Below, piece by piece: positions 1 to 12,700 of a stretch of DNA of 64,000 nucleotides; position 1 is the stretch's first letter, and every line of letters begins with the position of its first letter. The translations under genes were made by a program, and so were the position numbers. Below the pieces are notes generated by a model. That model saw only the letters and a list, made by a program, of their open reading frames with translations, was not told where the DNA came from and searched no databases. Origin of the DNA: Pseudomonas sp. IAC-BECa141 (lineage in GTDB: Bacteria > Pseudomonadota > Gammaproteobacteria > Pseudomonadales > Pseudomonadaceae); NCBI RefSeq assembly GCF_020544405.1, contig NZ_CP065410.1, positions 620,001 to 684,000 on the forward strand, in the 5' to 3' direction.

Positions 1-2291
1 TGAGCCCGGCGCAAATGCGTCTGGTGTTCGACGGCGACCGTGCCCTGGCCCGTGTTTCCGGGCTGGACCGTCGTGGTCGTCGCGAAGGTGTGATCGTCGA
101 AGTGGTGTCCCGTGCCCACGAAAGCATCGTCGGCCGTTACTTCGAAGAGGGCGGTATCGGTTTCGTCGTCGCGGACAACCCGAAGATCCAGCAGGAAGTG
201 CTGGTGACGCCGGGCCGCAACGCCAACGCCCAGATCGGTCAGTTCGTCGAGGTGAAAATCACCCACTGGCCGACTCCGCGCTTCCAGCCGCAAGGCGATG
301 TGATCGAAGTCGTCGGCAACTACATGGCGCCGGGCATGGAAATCGATGTCGCCCTGCGCACCTACGACATTCCGCACGTCTGGCCTGAAGCCGTTCTGAA
401 GGAAGCCGGCAAGCTCAAGCCGGAAGTCGAAGAGAAAGACAAAGAGAAGCGCGTCGACCTGCGCCATCTGCCGTTTGTCACCATCGACGGCGAAGATGCC
501 CGCGACTTCGACGATGCGGTCTATTGCGAAGCCAAGCCCGGCAAACTGCGCCTGTTCTCCGGCGGCTGGAAGTTGTACGTGGCGATTGCCGACGTTTCCA
601 GCTACGTGAAGATCGGTTCGGCTCTGGACAACGAAGCCCAGGTCCGTGGCAACTCGGTGTACTTCCCCGAGCGCGTGGTGCCGATGCTGCCGGAGCAGCT
701 CTCCAACGGTCTGTGCTCGCTGAACCCCCACGTCGACCGTCTGGCCATGGTTTGCGAGATGACCATCTCCAAGTCCGGCGAAATGACCGACTACTGCTTC
801 TATGAAGCGGTGATTCACTCTCACGCCCGTCTGACCTACAACAAGGTCAGTGCGATGCTGGAAACGCCGAAGGCCGCCGAAGGTCGCAAGCTTCGCGGTG
901 AATACACCGACGTCTTGCCGCATCTGAAGCAGCTCTACGCGCTGTACAAGGTATTGCTGGCTGCCCGTCACGTGCGTGGCGCGATCGATTTCGAAACGCA
1001 GGAAACCCGGATCATCTTCGGTTCCGAGCGCAAGATTGCCGAAATCCGTCCGACCACCCGCAACGACGCGCACAAGCTGATCGAGGAATGCATGCTGGCG
1101 GCCAACGTGGCCACCGCCGAATTCCTGAAGAAGCACGAGATCCCTGCGCTGTACCGCGTCCACGACGGCCCGCCACCGGAGCGTCTGGAAAAACTGCGTG
1201 CGTTCCTGGGTGAGCTCGGTCTGTCCCTGCACAAAGGCAAGGATGGCCCGTCGCCGAAGGACTATCAGGCCCTGTTGGCCAGCATCAAGGACCGTCCGGA
1301 TTTCCACCTGATCCAGACCGTGATGCTGCGTTCCCTGAGTCAGGCGGTGTACAGCGCCCAGAATGAAGGCCACTTCGGCCTGAATTACGAAGCCTATACC
1401 CACTTCACCTCGCCGATCCGTCGTTACCCGGACCTGCTCACGCACCGGGCGATCCGCAGCGTGATCCATTCGAAACAGGACACCCCGCACGTTCGTCGTG
1501 CCGGCGCGATGACCATTCCGAAGGCGCGCATCTATCCGTACGACGAAGCAGCGCTGGAGCAGCTCGGCGAGCAGTGCTCGATGAGCGAGCGCCGTGCCGA
1601 CGAAGCGACCCGCGATGTGGTGAACTGGCTCAAGTGCGAGTTCATGAAGGATCGCGTGGGCGAATCGTTCCCGGGCGTGATCACTGCCGTGACCGGTTTT
1701 GGTCTGTTCGTCGAACTGACCGATATCTACGTCGAAGGTCTGGTGCACGTCACCGCACTGCCGGGCGACTACTACCACTTCGACCCTGTGCACCACCGCT
1801 TGGCGGGCGAGCGCACCGGTCGCAGCTTCCGTCTTGGCGATACCGTTGAAGTGCGCGTCATGCGCGTCGATCTCGACGAGCGCAAGATCGACTTCGAGAT
1901 GGCTGAAAAAACCATCAGCGCGCCGATCGGCCGCAAGAAGCGTGGCGCCGAGGCGACTGCTCCGGCGGCCAAGGCTGTGGAAGAAAAAGCTCCGGCAAAA
2001 ACCGCCAGCCGTCGTCCGGCCAAGGAAAAAGCTGTCGAGGCCTATCGTCCGAGCGATGCCGTGGCGAAAAACGCCGAGCTGCGCAAAAGCCGTGAATTGA
2101 AAAAGGCCTTGCTGGCCGACGCCAAGAGCGGTGGTAAAGCGGCGTCCGGGGGAAAGACCGGACGGTCGGCGCCTGACAAGGCCTCCGGCGGCAAGCCAGC
2201 CAAGCCGAGCAAACACCGCAAGGGCCCGCCGAAAGCGGGTTCCGCTCCAGCCAAAAGCGGCGGGGCACGTAAACCGAAGGCGAAGTCATGA
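1..2291 (+). CDS. rnr: Ribonuclease R, 5' end cut off by window edge
   Basis: 3'-to-5' processive exoribonuclease of the RNase II/RNB family, which degrades structured RNA and takes part in rRNA and tmRNA quality control. The reading frame is already open at the left edge, so the start codon and roughly the first 100 residues lie outside. Counting from the internal Met at base 15, the part seen begins in a cold-shock-like domain. It then enters the RNB catalytic domain, whose acidic metal-binding motif DGEDARDFDD starts at D158. An S1 RNA-binding domain follows at about residues 553-632 (motif GVITAVTGFGLFVEL). The last 120 residues are a Lys/Ala/Pro-rich basic tail typical of proteobacterial RNase R. 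The stop overlaps the rlmB start by 4 bases, so the two are translationally coupled. Identity is certain from domain order and neighbours. Confidence 0.97.
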   Translation, partial: SPAQMRLVFDGDRALARVSGLDRRGRREGVIVEVVSRAHESIVGRYFEEGGIGFVVADNPKIQQEVLVTPGRNANAQIGQFVEVKITHWPTPRFQPQGDVIEVVGNYMAPGMEIDVALRTYDIPHVWPEAVLKEAGKLKPEVEEKDKEKRVDLRHLPFVTIDGEDARDFDDAVYCEAKPGKLRLFSGGWKLYVAIADVSSYVKIGSALDNEAQVRGNSVYFPERVVPMLPEQLSNGLCSLNPHVDRLAMVCEMTISKSGEMTDYCFYEAVIHSHARLTYNKVSAMLETPKAAEGRKLRGEYTDVLPHLKQLYALYKVLLAARHVRGAIDFETQETRIIFGSERKIAEIRPTTRNDAHKLIEECMLAANVATAEFLKKHEIPALYRVHDGPPPERLEKLRAFLGELGLSLHKGKDGPSPKDYQALLASIKDRPDFHLIQTVMLRSLSQAVYSAQNEGHFGLNYEAYTHFTSPIRRYPDLLTHRAIRSVIHSKQDTPHVRRAGAMTIPKARIYPYDEAALEQLGEQCSMSERRADEATRDVVNWLKCEFMKDRVGESFPGVITAVTGFGLFVELTDIYVEGLVHVTALPGDYYHFDPVHHRLAGERTGRSFRLGDTVEVRVMRVDLDERKIDFEMAEKTISAPIGRKKRGAEATAPAAKAVEEKAPAKTASRRPAKEKAVEAYRPSDAVAKNAELRKSRELKKALLADAKSGGKAASGGKTGRSAPDKASGGKPAKPSKHRKGPPKAGSAPAKSGGARKPKAKS

Positions 2292-3055
2292 GTCAGTTGG
2301 AAAAAATCTACGGCGTTCACGCGGTAGAAGCGTTGCTGCGTCACCACCCTAAGCGCGTCAAGCAGATCTGGCTGGCCGAAAGCCGTAACGATCCGCGAGT
2401 GCAGACGCTCATTGAACTGGCCAACGAAAACCGGGTTCAGATCGGTCAGGCCGAGCGCCGCGAAATGGATGCCTGGGTCGAAGGCGTGCACCAGGGCGTG
2501 GTGGCGGACGTTAGCCCGAGCCAGGTCTGGGGCGAGGCGATGCTCGACGAACTGCTAGATCGCACCGAGGGCGCGCCGCTGTTGCTGGTGCTCGACGGCG
2601 TGACCGACCCGCACAACCTCGGCGCGTGCCTGCGTTCGGCGGACGCAGCCGGTGCTTTGGCGGTCATCGTGCCGAAGGACAAGTCGGCCACTCTGACGCC
2701 TGTCGTGCGTAAAGTGGCCTGCGGCGCGGCGGAAGTGATTCCGCTGGTGGCCGTCACCAACCTTGCGCGCACCCTGGAAAAACTCCAGCAACGCGGGTTG
2801 TGGATTGTCGGCACGGCGGGTGAGGCCGAGGTCAGCATCTATGACCAGGACCTGACCGGCCCGACCATCCTGATCATGGGTGCCGAAGGCAAAGGCATGC
2901 GTCGCCTGACCCGCGAGCATTGCGATTACCTGGTGCACCTGCCGATGGCCGGTAGCGTCAGCAGTCTCAACGTTTCCGTGGCGACAGGCGTGTGCCTGTT
3001 CGAAGCCCAGCGCCAGCGCGGTGCCAAGGCCAGGGCAGCTGCCAAAAAGCCTTGA
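2288..3055 (+). CDS. rlmB: 23S rRNA (guanosine-2251-2'-O)-methyltransferase
   Basis: SPOUT-class (TrmH/SpoU) methyltransferase that methylates the ribose of G2251 in the peptidyl-transferase loop using S-adenosylmethionine. The 255-residue protein has an N-terminal substrate-binding domain (about residues 1-75, beginning YGVHAVEALL) and a C-terminal knotted catalytic domain. The three SpoU motifs are visible: NLGACLRSADAAGA, then MGAEGKGM, then SSLNVSVATGV. Length and order match RlmB of other gammaproteobacteria. The ATG lies inside the rnr stop (ATGA overlap). In gammaproteobacteria the gene regularly sits between rnr and rpsF, as here. Confidence 0.96.
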   Translation: MSQLEKIYGVHAVEALLRHHPKRVKQIWLAESRNDPRVQTLIELANENRVQIGQAERREMDAWVEGVHQGVVADVSPSQVWGEAMLDELLDRTEGAPLLLVLDGVTDPHNLGACLRSADAAGALAVIVPKDKSATLTPVVRKVACGAAEVIPLVAVTNLARTLEKLQQRGLWIVGTAGEAEVSIYDQDLTGPTILIMGAEGKGMRRLTREHCDYLVHLPMAGSVSSLNVSVATGVCLFEAQRQRGAKARAAAKKP

Positions 3056-3073
3056 GCCATACGGCGATTCAAA

Positions 3074-3163
3074 TGTGGGAGCGGGCGTGCTCGCGAAAGC
3101 GGAGTTACATTCAGCATCATTGTTGAGTGTTTCCCCCAATCGCGAGCAGGCTCGCTCCCGCAG
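3074..3163. repeat. REP doublet (inverted pair)
   Basis: Two REP units in opposite orientation: 3074-3097 (GTGGGAGCGGGCGTGCTCGC) and 3139-3163 (complement, CGCGAGCAGGCTCGCTCCC). About 40 bases separate them. This is the common Pseudomonas REPIN arrangement at the end of a transcription unit, and could form a long hairpin in the rlmB transcript. Confidence 0.85.
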
Positions 3164-3215
3164 TGCTTTGTGGTGTGACCCGCAATGGTGACTGTTCAAA
3201 TAATCACCAATTGCC

Positions 3216-3244
3216 TTGCACCTCTTCAGTCCCTTCTCTACAAT
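3216..3244 (+). promoter_or_regulatory. Sigma-70 type promoter for rpsF operon
   Basis: TTGCAC and TACAAT are separated by exactly 17 bases. The rpsF start is about 115 bases downstream, so the transcript would have a leader of roughly 110 nt, long enough for the autoregulatory structure known for S6:S18 in other bacteria. I did not identify that structure with certainty. Confidence 0.6.
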
Positions 3245-3362
3245 TGCGCCCCTTGCTGTGGCGGCAGGCATGCATGTGCCCCGCGCCAGCAAGTCCATAA
3301 GTGTCATTCACTCCTTGTCTGACCGTTTTTGAGCGGCAGGCTACAACCCGTAAGGAGCATTC

Positions 3363-3791
3363 ATGCGTCATTACGAAATCATCTTTCTGGTCCACCCTGA
3401 CCAGAGCGAGCAAGTCGGCGGCATGGTTGAGCGTTACACCAAGCTGATCGAAGAAGACGGCGGCAAAATCCACCGTCTGGAAGACTGGGGCCGTCGTCAA
3501 CTGGCCTACGCAATCAACAATGTTCACAAGGCTCACTACGTGATGCTGAACGTTGAGTGCACCGGCAAGGCCCTGGCCGAGCTGGAAGACAACTTCCGCT
3601 ACAACGATGCTGTGATCCGTAACCTGGTCATCCGTCGCGACGAAGCCGTTACCGGCCAGTCCGAGATGCTCAAGGCTGAAGAAAACCGCAGTGAGCGCCG
3701 TGAGCGTCGCGAACGTCCTGAGCACGATGGCAGCGCCGATGGCGATGACAGCGATAGCGACAGCGACAACAGCGATAACGCTGACGAGTAA
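3363..3791 (+). CDS. rpsF: 30S ribosomal protein S6
   Basis: Binds the central domain of 16S rRNA together with S18. The 142-residue protein starts [17 protein letters not shown], the conserved S6 opening, and keeps the S6 fold through about residue 100. After that it carries a basic [13 protein letters not shown] stretch and a strongly acidic Asp/Ser tail ending ...DNSDNADE. S6 C-terminal tails vary and are extended by RimK-added glutamates in enterobacteria; here an acidic tail is genetically encoded. Ribosome-binding site AAGGAG at 3351-3356. First gene of the rpsF-rpsR-DUF2232-rplI operon. Confidence 0.98.
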   Translation: MRHYEIIFLVHPDQSEQVGGMVERYTKLIEEDGGKIHRLEDWGRRQLAYAINNVHKAHYVMLNVECTGKALAELEDNFRYNDAVIRNLVIRRDEAVTGQSEMLKAEENRSERRERRERPEHDGSADGDDSDSDSDNSDNADE

Positions 3792-3819
3792 TCCACGGAC
3801 CTTTTAAGGAGCCTATCAA

Positions 3820-4050
3820 ATGGCACGTTTCTTCCGTCGTCGTAAATTCTGCCGCTTCACCGCTGAAGACGTGAAGGAGATCGACTACAAAGATCTCAAC
3901 ACTCTGAAAGCCTACGTATCCGAGACCGGCAAAATCGTTCCAAGCCGCATCACCGGTACCAAAGCTCGTTATCAGCGTCAGCTGGCCACCGCTATCAAGC
4001 GCGCCCGCTTCCTGGCCCTGCTGGCCTACACCGACAGCCACGGCCGCTGA
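3820..4050 (+). CDS. rpsR: 30S ribosomal protein S18
   Basis: 76-residue small-subunit protein that binds 16S rRNA as a heterodimer with S6. Begins [17 protein letters not shown] and contains the conserved [10 protein letters not shown] segment and a basic C-terminus. It lies 28 bases after rpsF with its own AAGGAG site. Length and sequence are typical of Pseudomonas S18. Confidence 0.98.
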
Positions 4051-4086
4051 GACCGGGCAGTCGACAAGTAGCAAAGGATTGAATGC

Positions 4087-4977
4087 ATGCGTGCCTTAGC
4101 TGAGTTCATCATGCGCGGCCGTATGCAGGCCACTCTTGTAGTGGCCGGGTGTGCAACATTGCCGTTGTTGTATTGGTTGGGTGCTGCCGCCGGAAGCCTG
4201 GTGCTTCTGCGGCGCGGATTGGCCGACGCCCTGGGCGTCGTGTCGCTGGGACTGCTGCCGGCATTGATCTGGTGGTTGTATGCCGATGACCCACGTGCGC
4301 TTCTGGTGCTGCTGGGGTCTTCGGGGCTTGCGCTGGTGTTGCGCGCAAGCGAGTCCTGGGTCCGTACGCTGCTGGTCAGCGTGGCCATGGGGCTGGTGTT
4401 TTCAGTGGTGCTCGGGGCGGCGTTTGCGCCCCAGATCGAGATGCTGGCGCAGGCCTTGATAAAGGTCATGCCCGCGCTTCTCGGTGATGCCTACCAACAT
4501 TTGTCGGTAGACGAGCAGGCGCGTTTCGCGTCGCTGATCGCACCGGTCCTGACCGGCCTGATTGCGGCCTTGTTGCAGATCGTCAGCGTGCTGAGCCTGA
4601 TTGTCGGGCGGTACTGGCAGGCGTTGTTGTACAACCCGGGTGGTTTTGGTCGCGAGTTTCGCGCCATCCGGATCCCGCTGGGGCTGGCGATGTTACTGCT
4701 GGCGTTGATGCTTCTGGGCCCGAACCTCGGTGCACAGATGGCCATGTTGACGCCGTTGTGCAGTGTACCGCTGGTGTTCGCCGGGCTGGCCCTGATTCAC
4801 GGGCTGGTGGCGCAAAGGCGACTGGCCGGTTTCTGGCTGGTGGGGTTGTACGTGACGCTGTTGCTGTTCATGCAGCTGATCTATCCGTTGCTCGTGGTTC
4901 TGGCCATTGTCGACAGCCTGATTGATTTTCGCGGTCGGGTGTCGAAAGACACCGATAACGCGAACGGTGAAGGTTAA
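4087..4977 (+). CDS. DUF2232-type polytopic membrane protein
   Basis: 296-residue integral membrane protein regularly found between rpsR and rplI in pseudomonads. The sequence is almost entirely hydrophobic with about eight predicted transmembrane segments, and few charges except in the N-terminal MRALAEFIMRGR and C-terminal RGRVSKDTDN parts. It resembles the YybS/DUF2232 family, whose biochemical role I do not know. Weak start context (GGATTGA before ATG). Co-transcription with ribosomal protein genes is inferred from the 36- and 19-base gaps on either side. Confidence 0.8.
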   Translation: MRALAEFIMRGRMQATLVVAGCATLPLLYWLGAAAGSLVLLRRGLADALGVVSLGLLPALIWWLYADDPRALLVLLGSSGLALVLRASESWVRTLLVSVAMGLVFSVVLGAAFAPQIEMLAQALIKVMPALLGDAYQHLSVDEQARFASLIAPVLTGLIAALLQIVSVLSLIVGRYWQALLYNPGGFGREFRAIRIPLGLAMLLLALMLLGPNLGAQMAMLTPLCSVPLVFAGLALIHGLVAQRRLAGFWLVGLYVTLLLFMQLIYPLLVVLAIVDSLIDFRGRVSKDTDNANGEG

Positions 4978-4996
4978 AAGTTAAGAGGATTTCCAC

Positions 4997-5443
4997 ATGC
5001 AACTGATCCTTCTGGAAAAAATCGCCAACCTGGGCAACCTGGGCGACAAAGTAAACGTTAAGGCCGGTTACGGCCGTAACTACCTGCTGCCTTTCGGCAA
5101 AGCCACCGCTGCGACCGCTGCCAACCTGGCTGCGTTCGAAGAGCGTCGCGCTGAGCTGGAAAAAGCCGCCGCAGACCGTAAAGCATCGGCTGAAAGCCGT
5201 GCTGCCCAACTGGCCGAGCTGGAAGTGACCATCACTGCCACCGCTGGCGACGAAGGCAAGCTGTTCGGTTCGATCGGTACTCACGACATCGCTGACGCAC
5301 TGACCGCCTCCGGCGTTGAAGTTGCGAAAAGCGAAGTTCGTCTGCCGAACGGCACCATCCGCAACGTGGGTGAATTCGACGTGGCTGTGCACCTGCACGC
5401 CGAAGTTGAAGCCACCGTACGCGTTGTCGTGGTAGCAGCTTAA
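4997..5443 (+). CDS. rplI: 50S ribosomal protein L9
   Basis: 148-residue two-domain protein: an N-terminal 23S rRNA-binding domain ([16 protein letters not shown], then [13 protein letters not shown]) joined by a long central helix rich in Glu/Lys/Ala to a C-terminal domain with [14 protein letters not shown]. Length equals that of E. coli L9. AGAGGA precedes the ATG. Last gene of the ribosomal operon; a hairpin terminator follows at 5491-5524. Confidence 0.98.
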   Translation: MQLILLEKIANLGNLGDKVNVKAGYGRNYLLPFGKATAATAANLAAFEERRAELEKAAADRKASAESRAAQLAELEVTITATAGDEGKLFGSIGTHDIADALTASGVEVAKSEVRLPNGTIRNVGEFDVAVHLHAEVEATVRVVVVAA

Positions 5444-5490
5444 GCAACACCCTGATCGACTGGCGGCTTGTCCGGCAGACGGTTAACATC

Positions 5491-5524
5491 GGGCACGATC
5501 CTGTTTACAGGTCGTGCCCTTTGT
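5491..5524 (+). terminator. Rho-independent terminator after rplI
   Basis: Stem GGGCACGA / TCGTGCCC (5491-5498 with 5512-5519), continued inward by CCTG/CAGG around a TTTA loop, followed by a short T-rich run (TTTGTCTTT). It separates the rplI operon from dnaB. Confidence 0.8.
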
Positions 5525-5563
5525 CTTTCTGCACTCCCTGCTTTTCCTGATTAAAAAGTGGCC

Positions 5564-6960
5564 ATGAACGAAATCTCCGCTCCCGAGCAATATGATCTGC
5601 AAACCGCCGCGCTGAAGGTGCCGCCGCATTCCATCGAGGCCGAACAGGCCGTGCTCGGTGGTCTGATGCTGGACAACAACGCCTGGGAACGGGTGCTCGA
5701 TCAAGTCTCCGACGGCGATTTCTACCGACATGACCACCGTCTGATTTTCCGAGCGATCGCCAAACTGGCCGATCAGAACCTGCCAATCGACGTCGTGACC
5801 CTTGCCGAACAACTGGACAAGGAAGGTCAGACCTCGCAGGTCGGCGGCCTCGGTTATCTTGGCGAGCTGGCGAAAAACACGCCGTCCGTCGCCAACATCA
5901 AGGCCTATGCGCAGATCGTCCGCCAGCGTGCGACGTTGCGTCAGCTGATCGGTATCAGCACCGAAATTGCCGACAGCGCCTTCAACCCGAGGGTCGCACC
6001 GCCGAGGAAATCCTCGACGAAGCCGAGCGGCAGATCTTCGCGATTGCCGAGGCCCGGCCGAAAACCGGCGGCCCGGTGGGTGTCAATGACCTGCTCACCA
6101 AGGCCATCGACCGCATCGATACGCTGTTCAACACCTCGGATGCGATCACCGGCCTGTCCACCGGCTACACCGACCTCGACGAGAAGACCAGCGGCCTGCA
6201 ACCGGCCGACTTGATCATCGTCGCCGGCCGTCCGTCGATGGGTAAGACGACTTTCGCGATGAACCTGGTGGAAAACGCCGTGTTGCGCAGCGACAAGGTG
6301 GTGCTGGTGTACTCCCTCGAGATGCCAGGCGAATCGCTGATCATGCGTATGCTGTCGTCCCTCGGTCGGATCGACCAGACCAAGGTGCGTTCCGGCCAGC
6401 TGGAAGACGACGACTGGCCGCGCCTGACCTCGGCGGTCAATCTGCTCAACGATCGCAAGCTGTTCATCGACGACACTGCGGGTATCAGCCCGTCGGAGAT
6501 GCGTGCCCGGACCCGGCGTCTGGTGCGCGAGCACGGCGACATCGGCCTGATCATGATCGACTACCTGCAGTTGATGCAGATCCCCGGCTCCAGTGGTGAC
6601 AACCGGACCAACGAGATTTCCGAGATCTCCCGATCCCTGAAAGCCCTGGCCAAGGAATTCAACTGCCCCGTGGTTGCCCTGTCGCAGCTCAACCGTTCCC
6701 TGGAACAACGTCCCAACAAGCGTCCGGTGAACTCCGACTTGCGGGAATCCGGAGCGATCGAGCAGGACGCCGACGTGATCATGTTTGTGTACCGGGACGA
6801 GGTGTATCACCCGGAAACCGAACACAAGGGCATCGCCGAAATCATCATCGGCAAGCAGCGGAACGGCCCGATCGGTTTCATCCGCCTGGCCTTCATCGGC
6901 AAGTACACGCGCTTCGAAAACCTCGCGCCGGGCAGTTACAACTTCGACGACGACGAGTAA
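5564..6960 (+). CDS. dnaB: Replicative DNA helicase DnaB (apparent 1-base frameshift)
   Basis: Hexameric 5'-3' helicase of the replication fork. The N-terminal part (from MNEISAPEQYDLQ) reads in one frame to about base 5988; the rest, including Walker A GRPSMGKTT, Walker B LIMIDYLQLM and the RGESGAIEQDADV-like arginine-finger region (here DLRESGAIEQDADV), reads in the next frame. Adding one G to the run at 5989-5993 (CCGAGGG to CCGGAGGG) restores a continuous 465-residue protein, the usual pseudomonad length. DnaB is essential, so a lost base in the read is far more likely than a real mutation. A GTG two codons upstream (5558) is a possible alternative start, but family members begin at the ATG chosen here. 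Confidence 0.93.
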
Positions 6961-7072
6961 CTCCGCCCTCGTCTGACAGCCCATGATATTTCCGACCACA
7001 GCCGTCGGAATTGGTCATTTTTTGTGCTATATTCCGCGCCCGCGATTTTGCACCTCAACACCGGTCATCGAC

Positions 7073-9376
<2,304 letters not shown>

Positions 9377-9396
9377 AACGCACTTGAGCTGAACAG

Positions 9397-9423
9397 AACG
9401 CCAACCTTCGGGTTGGCGTTTTG
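9397..9423 (+). terminator. Rho-independent terminator after ygiQ
   Basis: Hairpin AACGCCAACC / GGTTGGCGTT with a TTCG tetraloop followed by TT and a G. Typical stable terminator 20 bases after the ygiQ stop. Confidence 0.85.
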
Positions 9424-9425
9424 CT

Positions 9426-9543
9426 GATCGTTCCCACGTCGAGGCGTCGAACCGTCTGCGTGGGAATGCCTCTAGGGACGCTCCGCGTCCAGTGACGCAG
9501 AGCGTCACGGGCTGCATTCCCACGCGGGAGCGTGGGAACGATC
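9426..9543. repeat. Palindromic GATCGTTCCCACG element, copy A
   Basis: 118-base imperfect palindrome bounded by GATCGTTCCCACG and its exact complement CGTGGGAACGATC, with an inner GACGCTCCGCGTC / GACGCAGAGCGTC pair. Two further copies are at 26047-26153 and 46505-46606. No coding potential. With the flanking bases it fills the roughly 340-base gap before the transglutaminase gene; the rest of that gap shows nothing recognisable. Confidence 0.85.
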
Positions 9544-9714
9544 AAGTACCAAGCCGCTTTCGCAACATTTGCGTGCAACTGTGCCAAACCATTTCACCGC
9601 ATCGCCCGATTTTGGTGCTGTACTGCCCTGAGCATTCCGGGAAAGCGCCCAAGCCTCTGCATGGCATAAGTCTTGCGCGCTTTCGAATACGCTTGGGCTC
9701 GCAGGAGGCACGCC

Positions 9715-12700
9715 GTGTCGATTCATGTCGCATTGCATCACGTCACGCATTACCGCTACGACCGCGCTGTCGAACTCGGCCCGCAGATCGTGCGTTTGCG
9801 CCCGGCTGCCCACAGCCGCACGCGGATTCTGTCTTATTCACTGAAGGTCTCGCCCGAGCAGCACTTCGTCAACTGGCAGCAGGACCCTCAGGGCAACTAC
9901 CTCGCACGCCTGGTGTTCCCCGAGAAAACCGCCGAACTGCGGATCGAGGTCGATCTGCTGGCCGAGATGGCGGTGTTCAATCCGTTCGACTTTTTCCTCG
10001 AGCCCTACGCCGAGAAAATCCCCTTCGCCTACGCCGCCGATGAACGCAAGGAACTGGCGCCGTACCTCGAAACCCTGCCGCTGACGCCGAAGTTCAAGGC
10101 GTACCTGGACGCCATCGACCGTACGCCGCTGCCGGCCGTGGATTTCCTGGTGGCGCTCAACCAGCGTCTGAGCGAAGACATCAATTACCTGATTCGCATG
10201 GAGCCGGGCGTTCAGACCCCGGAGCACACGCTTGAACACGCCTCCGGCTCTTGTCGCGACTCCGCATGGCTGCTGGTGCAACTGCTGCGCAATCTCGGAC
10301 TGGCGGCGCGTTTCGTCTCCGGTTACCTGATTCAACTGACCGCCGACGTGAAAAGCCTCGACGGCCCGTCCGGCACCGAAGTGGACTTCACCGACCTGCA
10401 CGCGTGGTGCGAGGTGTATCTGCCCGGCGCCGGCTGGATCGGCCTCGATGCGACCTCCGGACTGTTTGCCGGGGAAGGACATATCCCGCTGGCCTGCAGT
10501 CCCGATCCGTCCTCGGCGGCGCCGATCAGTGGTCTGGTGGAACCTTGCGAGTGCGAGTTCAGCCACGAAATGTCGGTGGAGCGGATCTGGGAAGCCCCAC
10601 GCGTCACCAAGCCCTACACCGATGAGCAATGGCTGGCGATCCAGGCGCTGGGTCGGCAGATCGATGCCGACCTGCTGGAAGGTGATGTGCGCCTGACCAT
10701 GGGGGCGAACCGACCTTCGTATCCATCGACGACCCCGACGGCGCCGAATGGAACACCGCCGCGCTGGGCCCGGACAAGCGCCGGCTCTCCGCCGAACTGT
10801 TCCAGCGCATGCGCAAGCACTACGCACCCAAAGGGCTGGTGCATTTCGGCCAGGGCAAGTGGTATCCGGGCGAGCAACTGCCGCGCTGGTCGCTGAATTG
10901 CTACTGGCGTCGCGACGGCGTGCCGATCTGGCACAACAACGCGCTGATCGCCGATGAGCAGCAGGACTACGGCGCCGATGGCGCACTGGCAGGGCGTTTT
11001 CTGGCGAGCGTCGCCGAACGCCTGAAGCTGCCGACACGCTTCGTGTTCCCGGCCTACGAAGACAATTTTTATTACCTCTGGCGCGAGGGCGCCTTGCCGA
11101 GCAACGTCAGCGCCGAAGACTCGCGTCTGGAGGAACCTCTGGAACGTGCGCGACTGCGCAAGGTGTTCAGTCAGGGGCTGGACAAGGTCATCGGCCAGGT
11201 ACTGCCGCTGGCGCGCACCGCCAAGGGCGATCAATGGCAGAGCGGGCGCTGGTATCTGCGCGATGAACATTGCCGGCTGGTGCCGGGGGATTCACCGCTC
11301 GGGTATCGCCTGCCGTTGGGCTCGCAGCCCTGGGTGAGGGCGGCGGAGTATCCGTTCATTCATCCGAATGACCCGAATCAGGACTTTCCCGAACTGCCCG
11401 AAACATCGCAGCTCAATGATCACCGTGAGCCGGCTGCGGTGGACGAGCGTGTGCCGAAGATTGACGAATCCGCCGACTGGCTGACCCGCACGGCATTCTG
11501 CGCCGAGGCCCGGGAAGGCCGGTTGTACCTGTTCATGCCACCGCTGGAGCGGGTCGAGGACTATCTGGAACTGGTGGCTGCCATCGAAGCCACTGCCGAG
11601 GAACTGCATTGCCCGGTATTGCTGGAGGGTTATGAGCCGCCGAGCGATCCGCGTCTGAGCAACTTTCGCATTACGCCGGATCCCGGCGTGATTGAGGTCA
11701 ACGTACAGCCGTCGGCGACCTGGGATGAGTTGGTCGAGCGCACCGAGTTTCTGTACGAAGAAGCGCGCCAGACCCGACTGTCCACCGAGAAATTCATGGT
11801 CGACGGACGACATACCGGAACCGGCGGCGGCAACCATTTCGTGCTTGGTGGCGCGACTCCGGGCGATTCACCGTTTCTGCGCCGTCCGGATCTGCTGCGC
11901 AGCCTGATCAGCTACTGGCACAACCATCCTTCGCTGTCCTACCTGTTTTCCGGACTGTTCATCGGCCCGACCTCTCAGGCGCCGCGAGTCGATGAAGCGC
12001 GCAACGATGCGCTATATGAGCTGGAAATCGCTTTCGCGCAGATGCCGGCGCCGGGAGAAGACTGCCCGCCGTGGCTGGTCGATCGCTTGCTGCGCAACTT
12101 GCTGATCGACGTCACCGGCAACACCCACCGCGCCGAGTTCTGCATCGACAAGCTGTATTCACCGGATGGCGCCACCGGGCGCCTCGGTCTGCTGGAGTTG
12201 CGCGCGTTCGAGATGCCGCCCCATGCGCGCATGAGTCTGGCGCAACAGCTGTTGTTGCGGGCGCTGGTGGCGCGGTTCTGGCGCGAGCCTTATGCGCCGC
12301 CGAAGCTGGTGCGTTGGGGTACGGAACTGCACGACCGCTTCCTCTTGCCGCACTTCATCGAGCAGGACTTCGCCGACGTCATCGTCGAACTCAACAATGC
12401 CGGTTACCCCTTGCGCGCCGAATGGTTTGCGGCGCATCTGGAGTTCCGCTTTCCCAAGGTCGGCGACTACACCGTCAACGGTATCGAACTGGAATTGCGT
12501 CAGGCCCTTGAACCCTGGCATGTGCTGGGCGAGGAGGGCGCGGCGGGTGGTACGGTGCGCTATGTCGATTCATCGCTGGAGCGCTTGCAGGTCAAGCTTT
12601 CGGGGCTGCCGCCGCAGCGTTATCTGCTGACCTGCAATGGCATCCCGGTGCCGCTGCAATCGACCGGCCGGGTGGGCGAGTTTGTTGCCGGTGTGCGTTT

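Noticed and set aside
3245..3362. S6:S18 autoregulatory leader RNA
   Set aside because: A leader of suitable length exists, but I could not find a convincing conserved structure by eye, so no separate feature is claimed.
5985..5995. Programmed frameshift in dnaB
   Set aside because: Needs a +1-type change at a non-slippery site in a gene not known to use it; a lost G explains it and matches four other cases.
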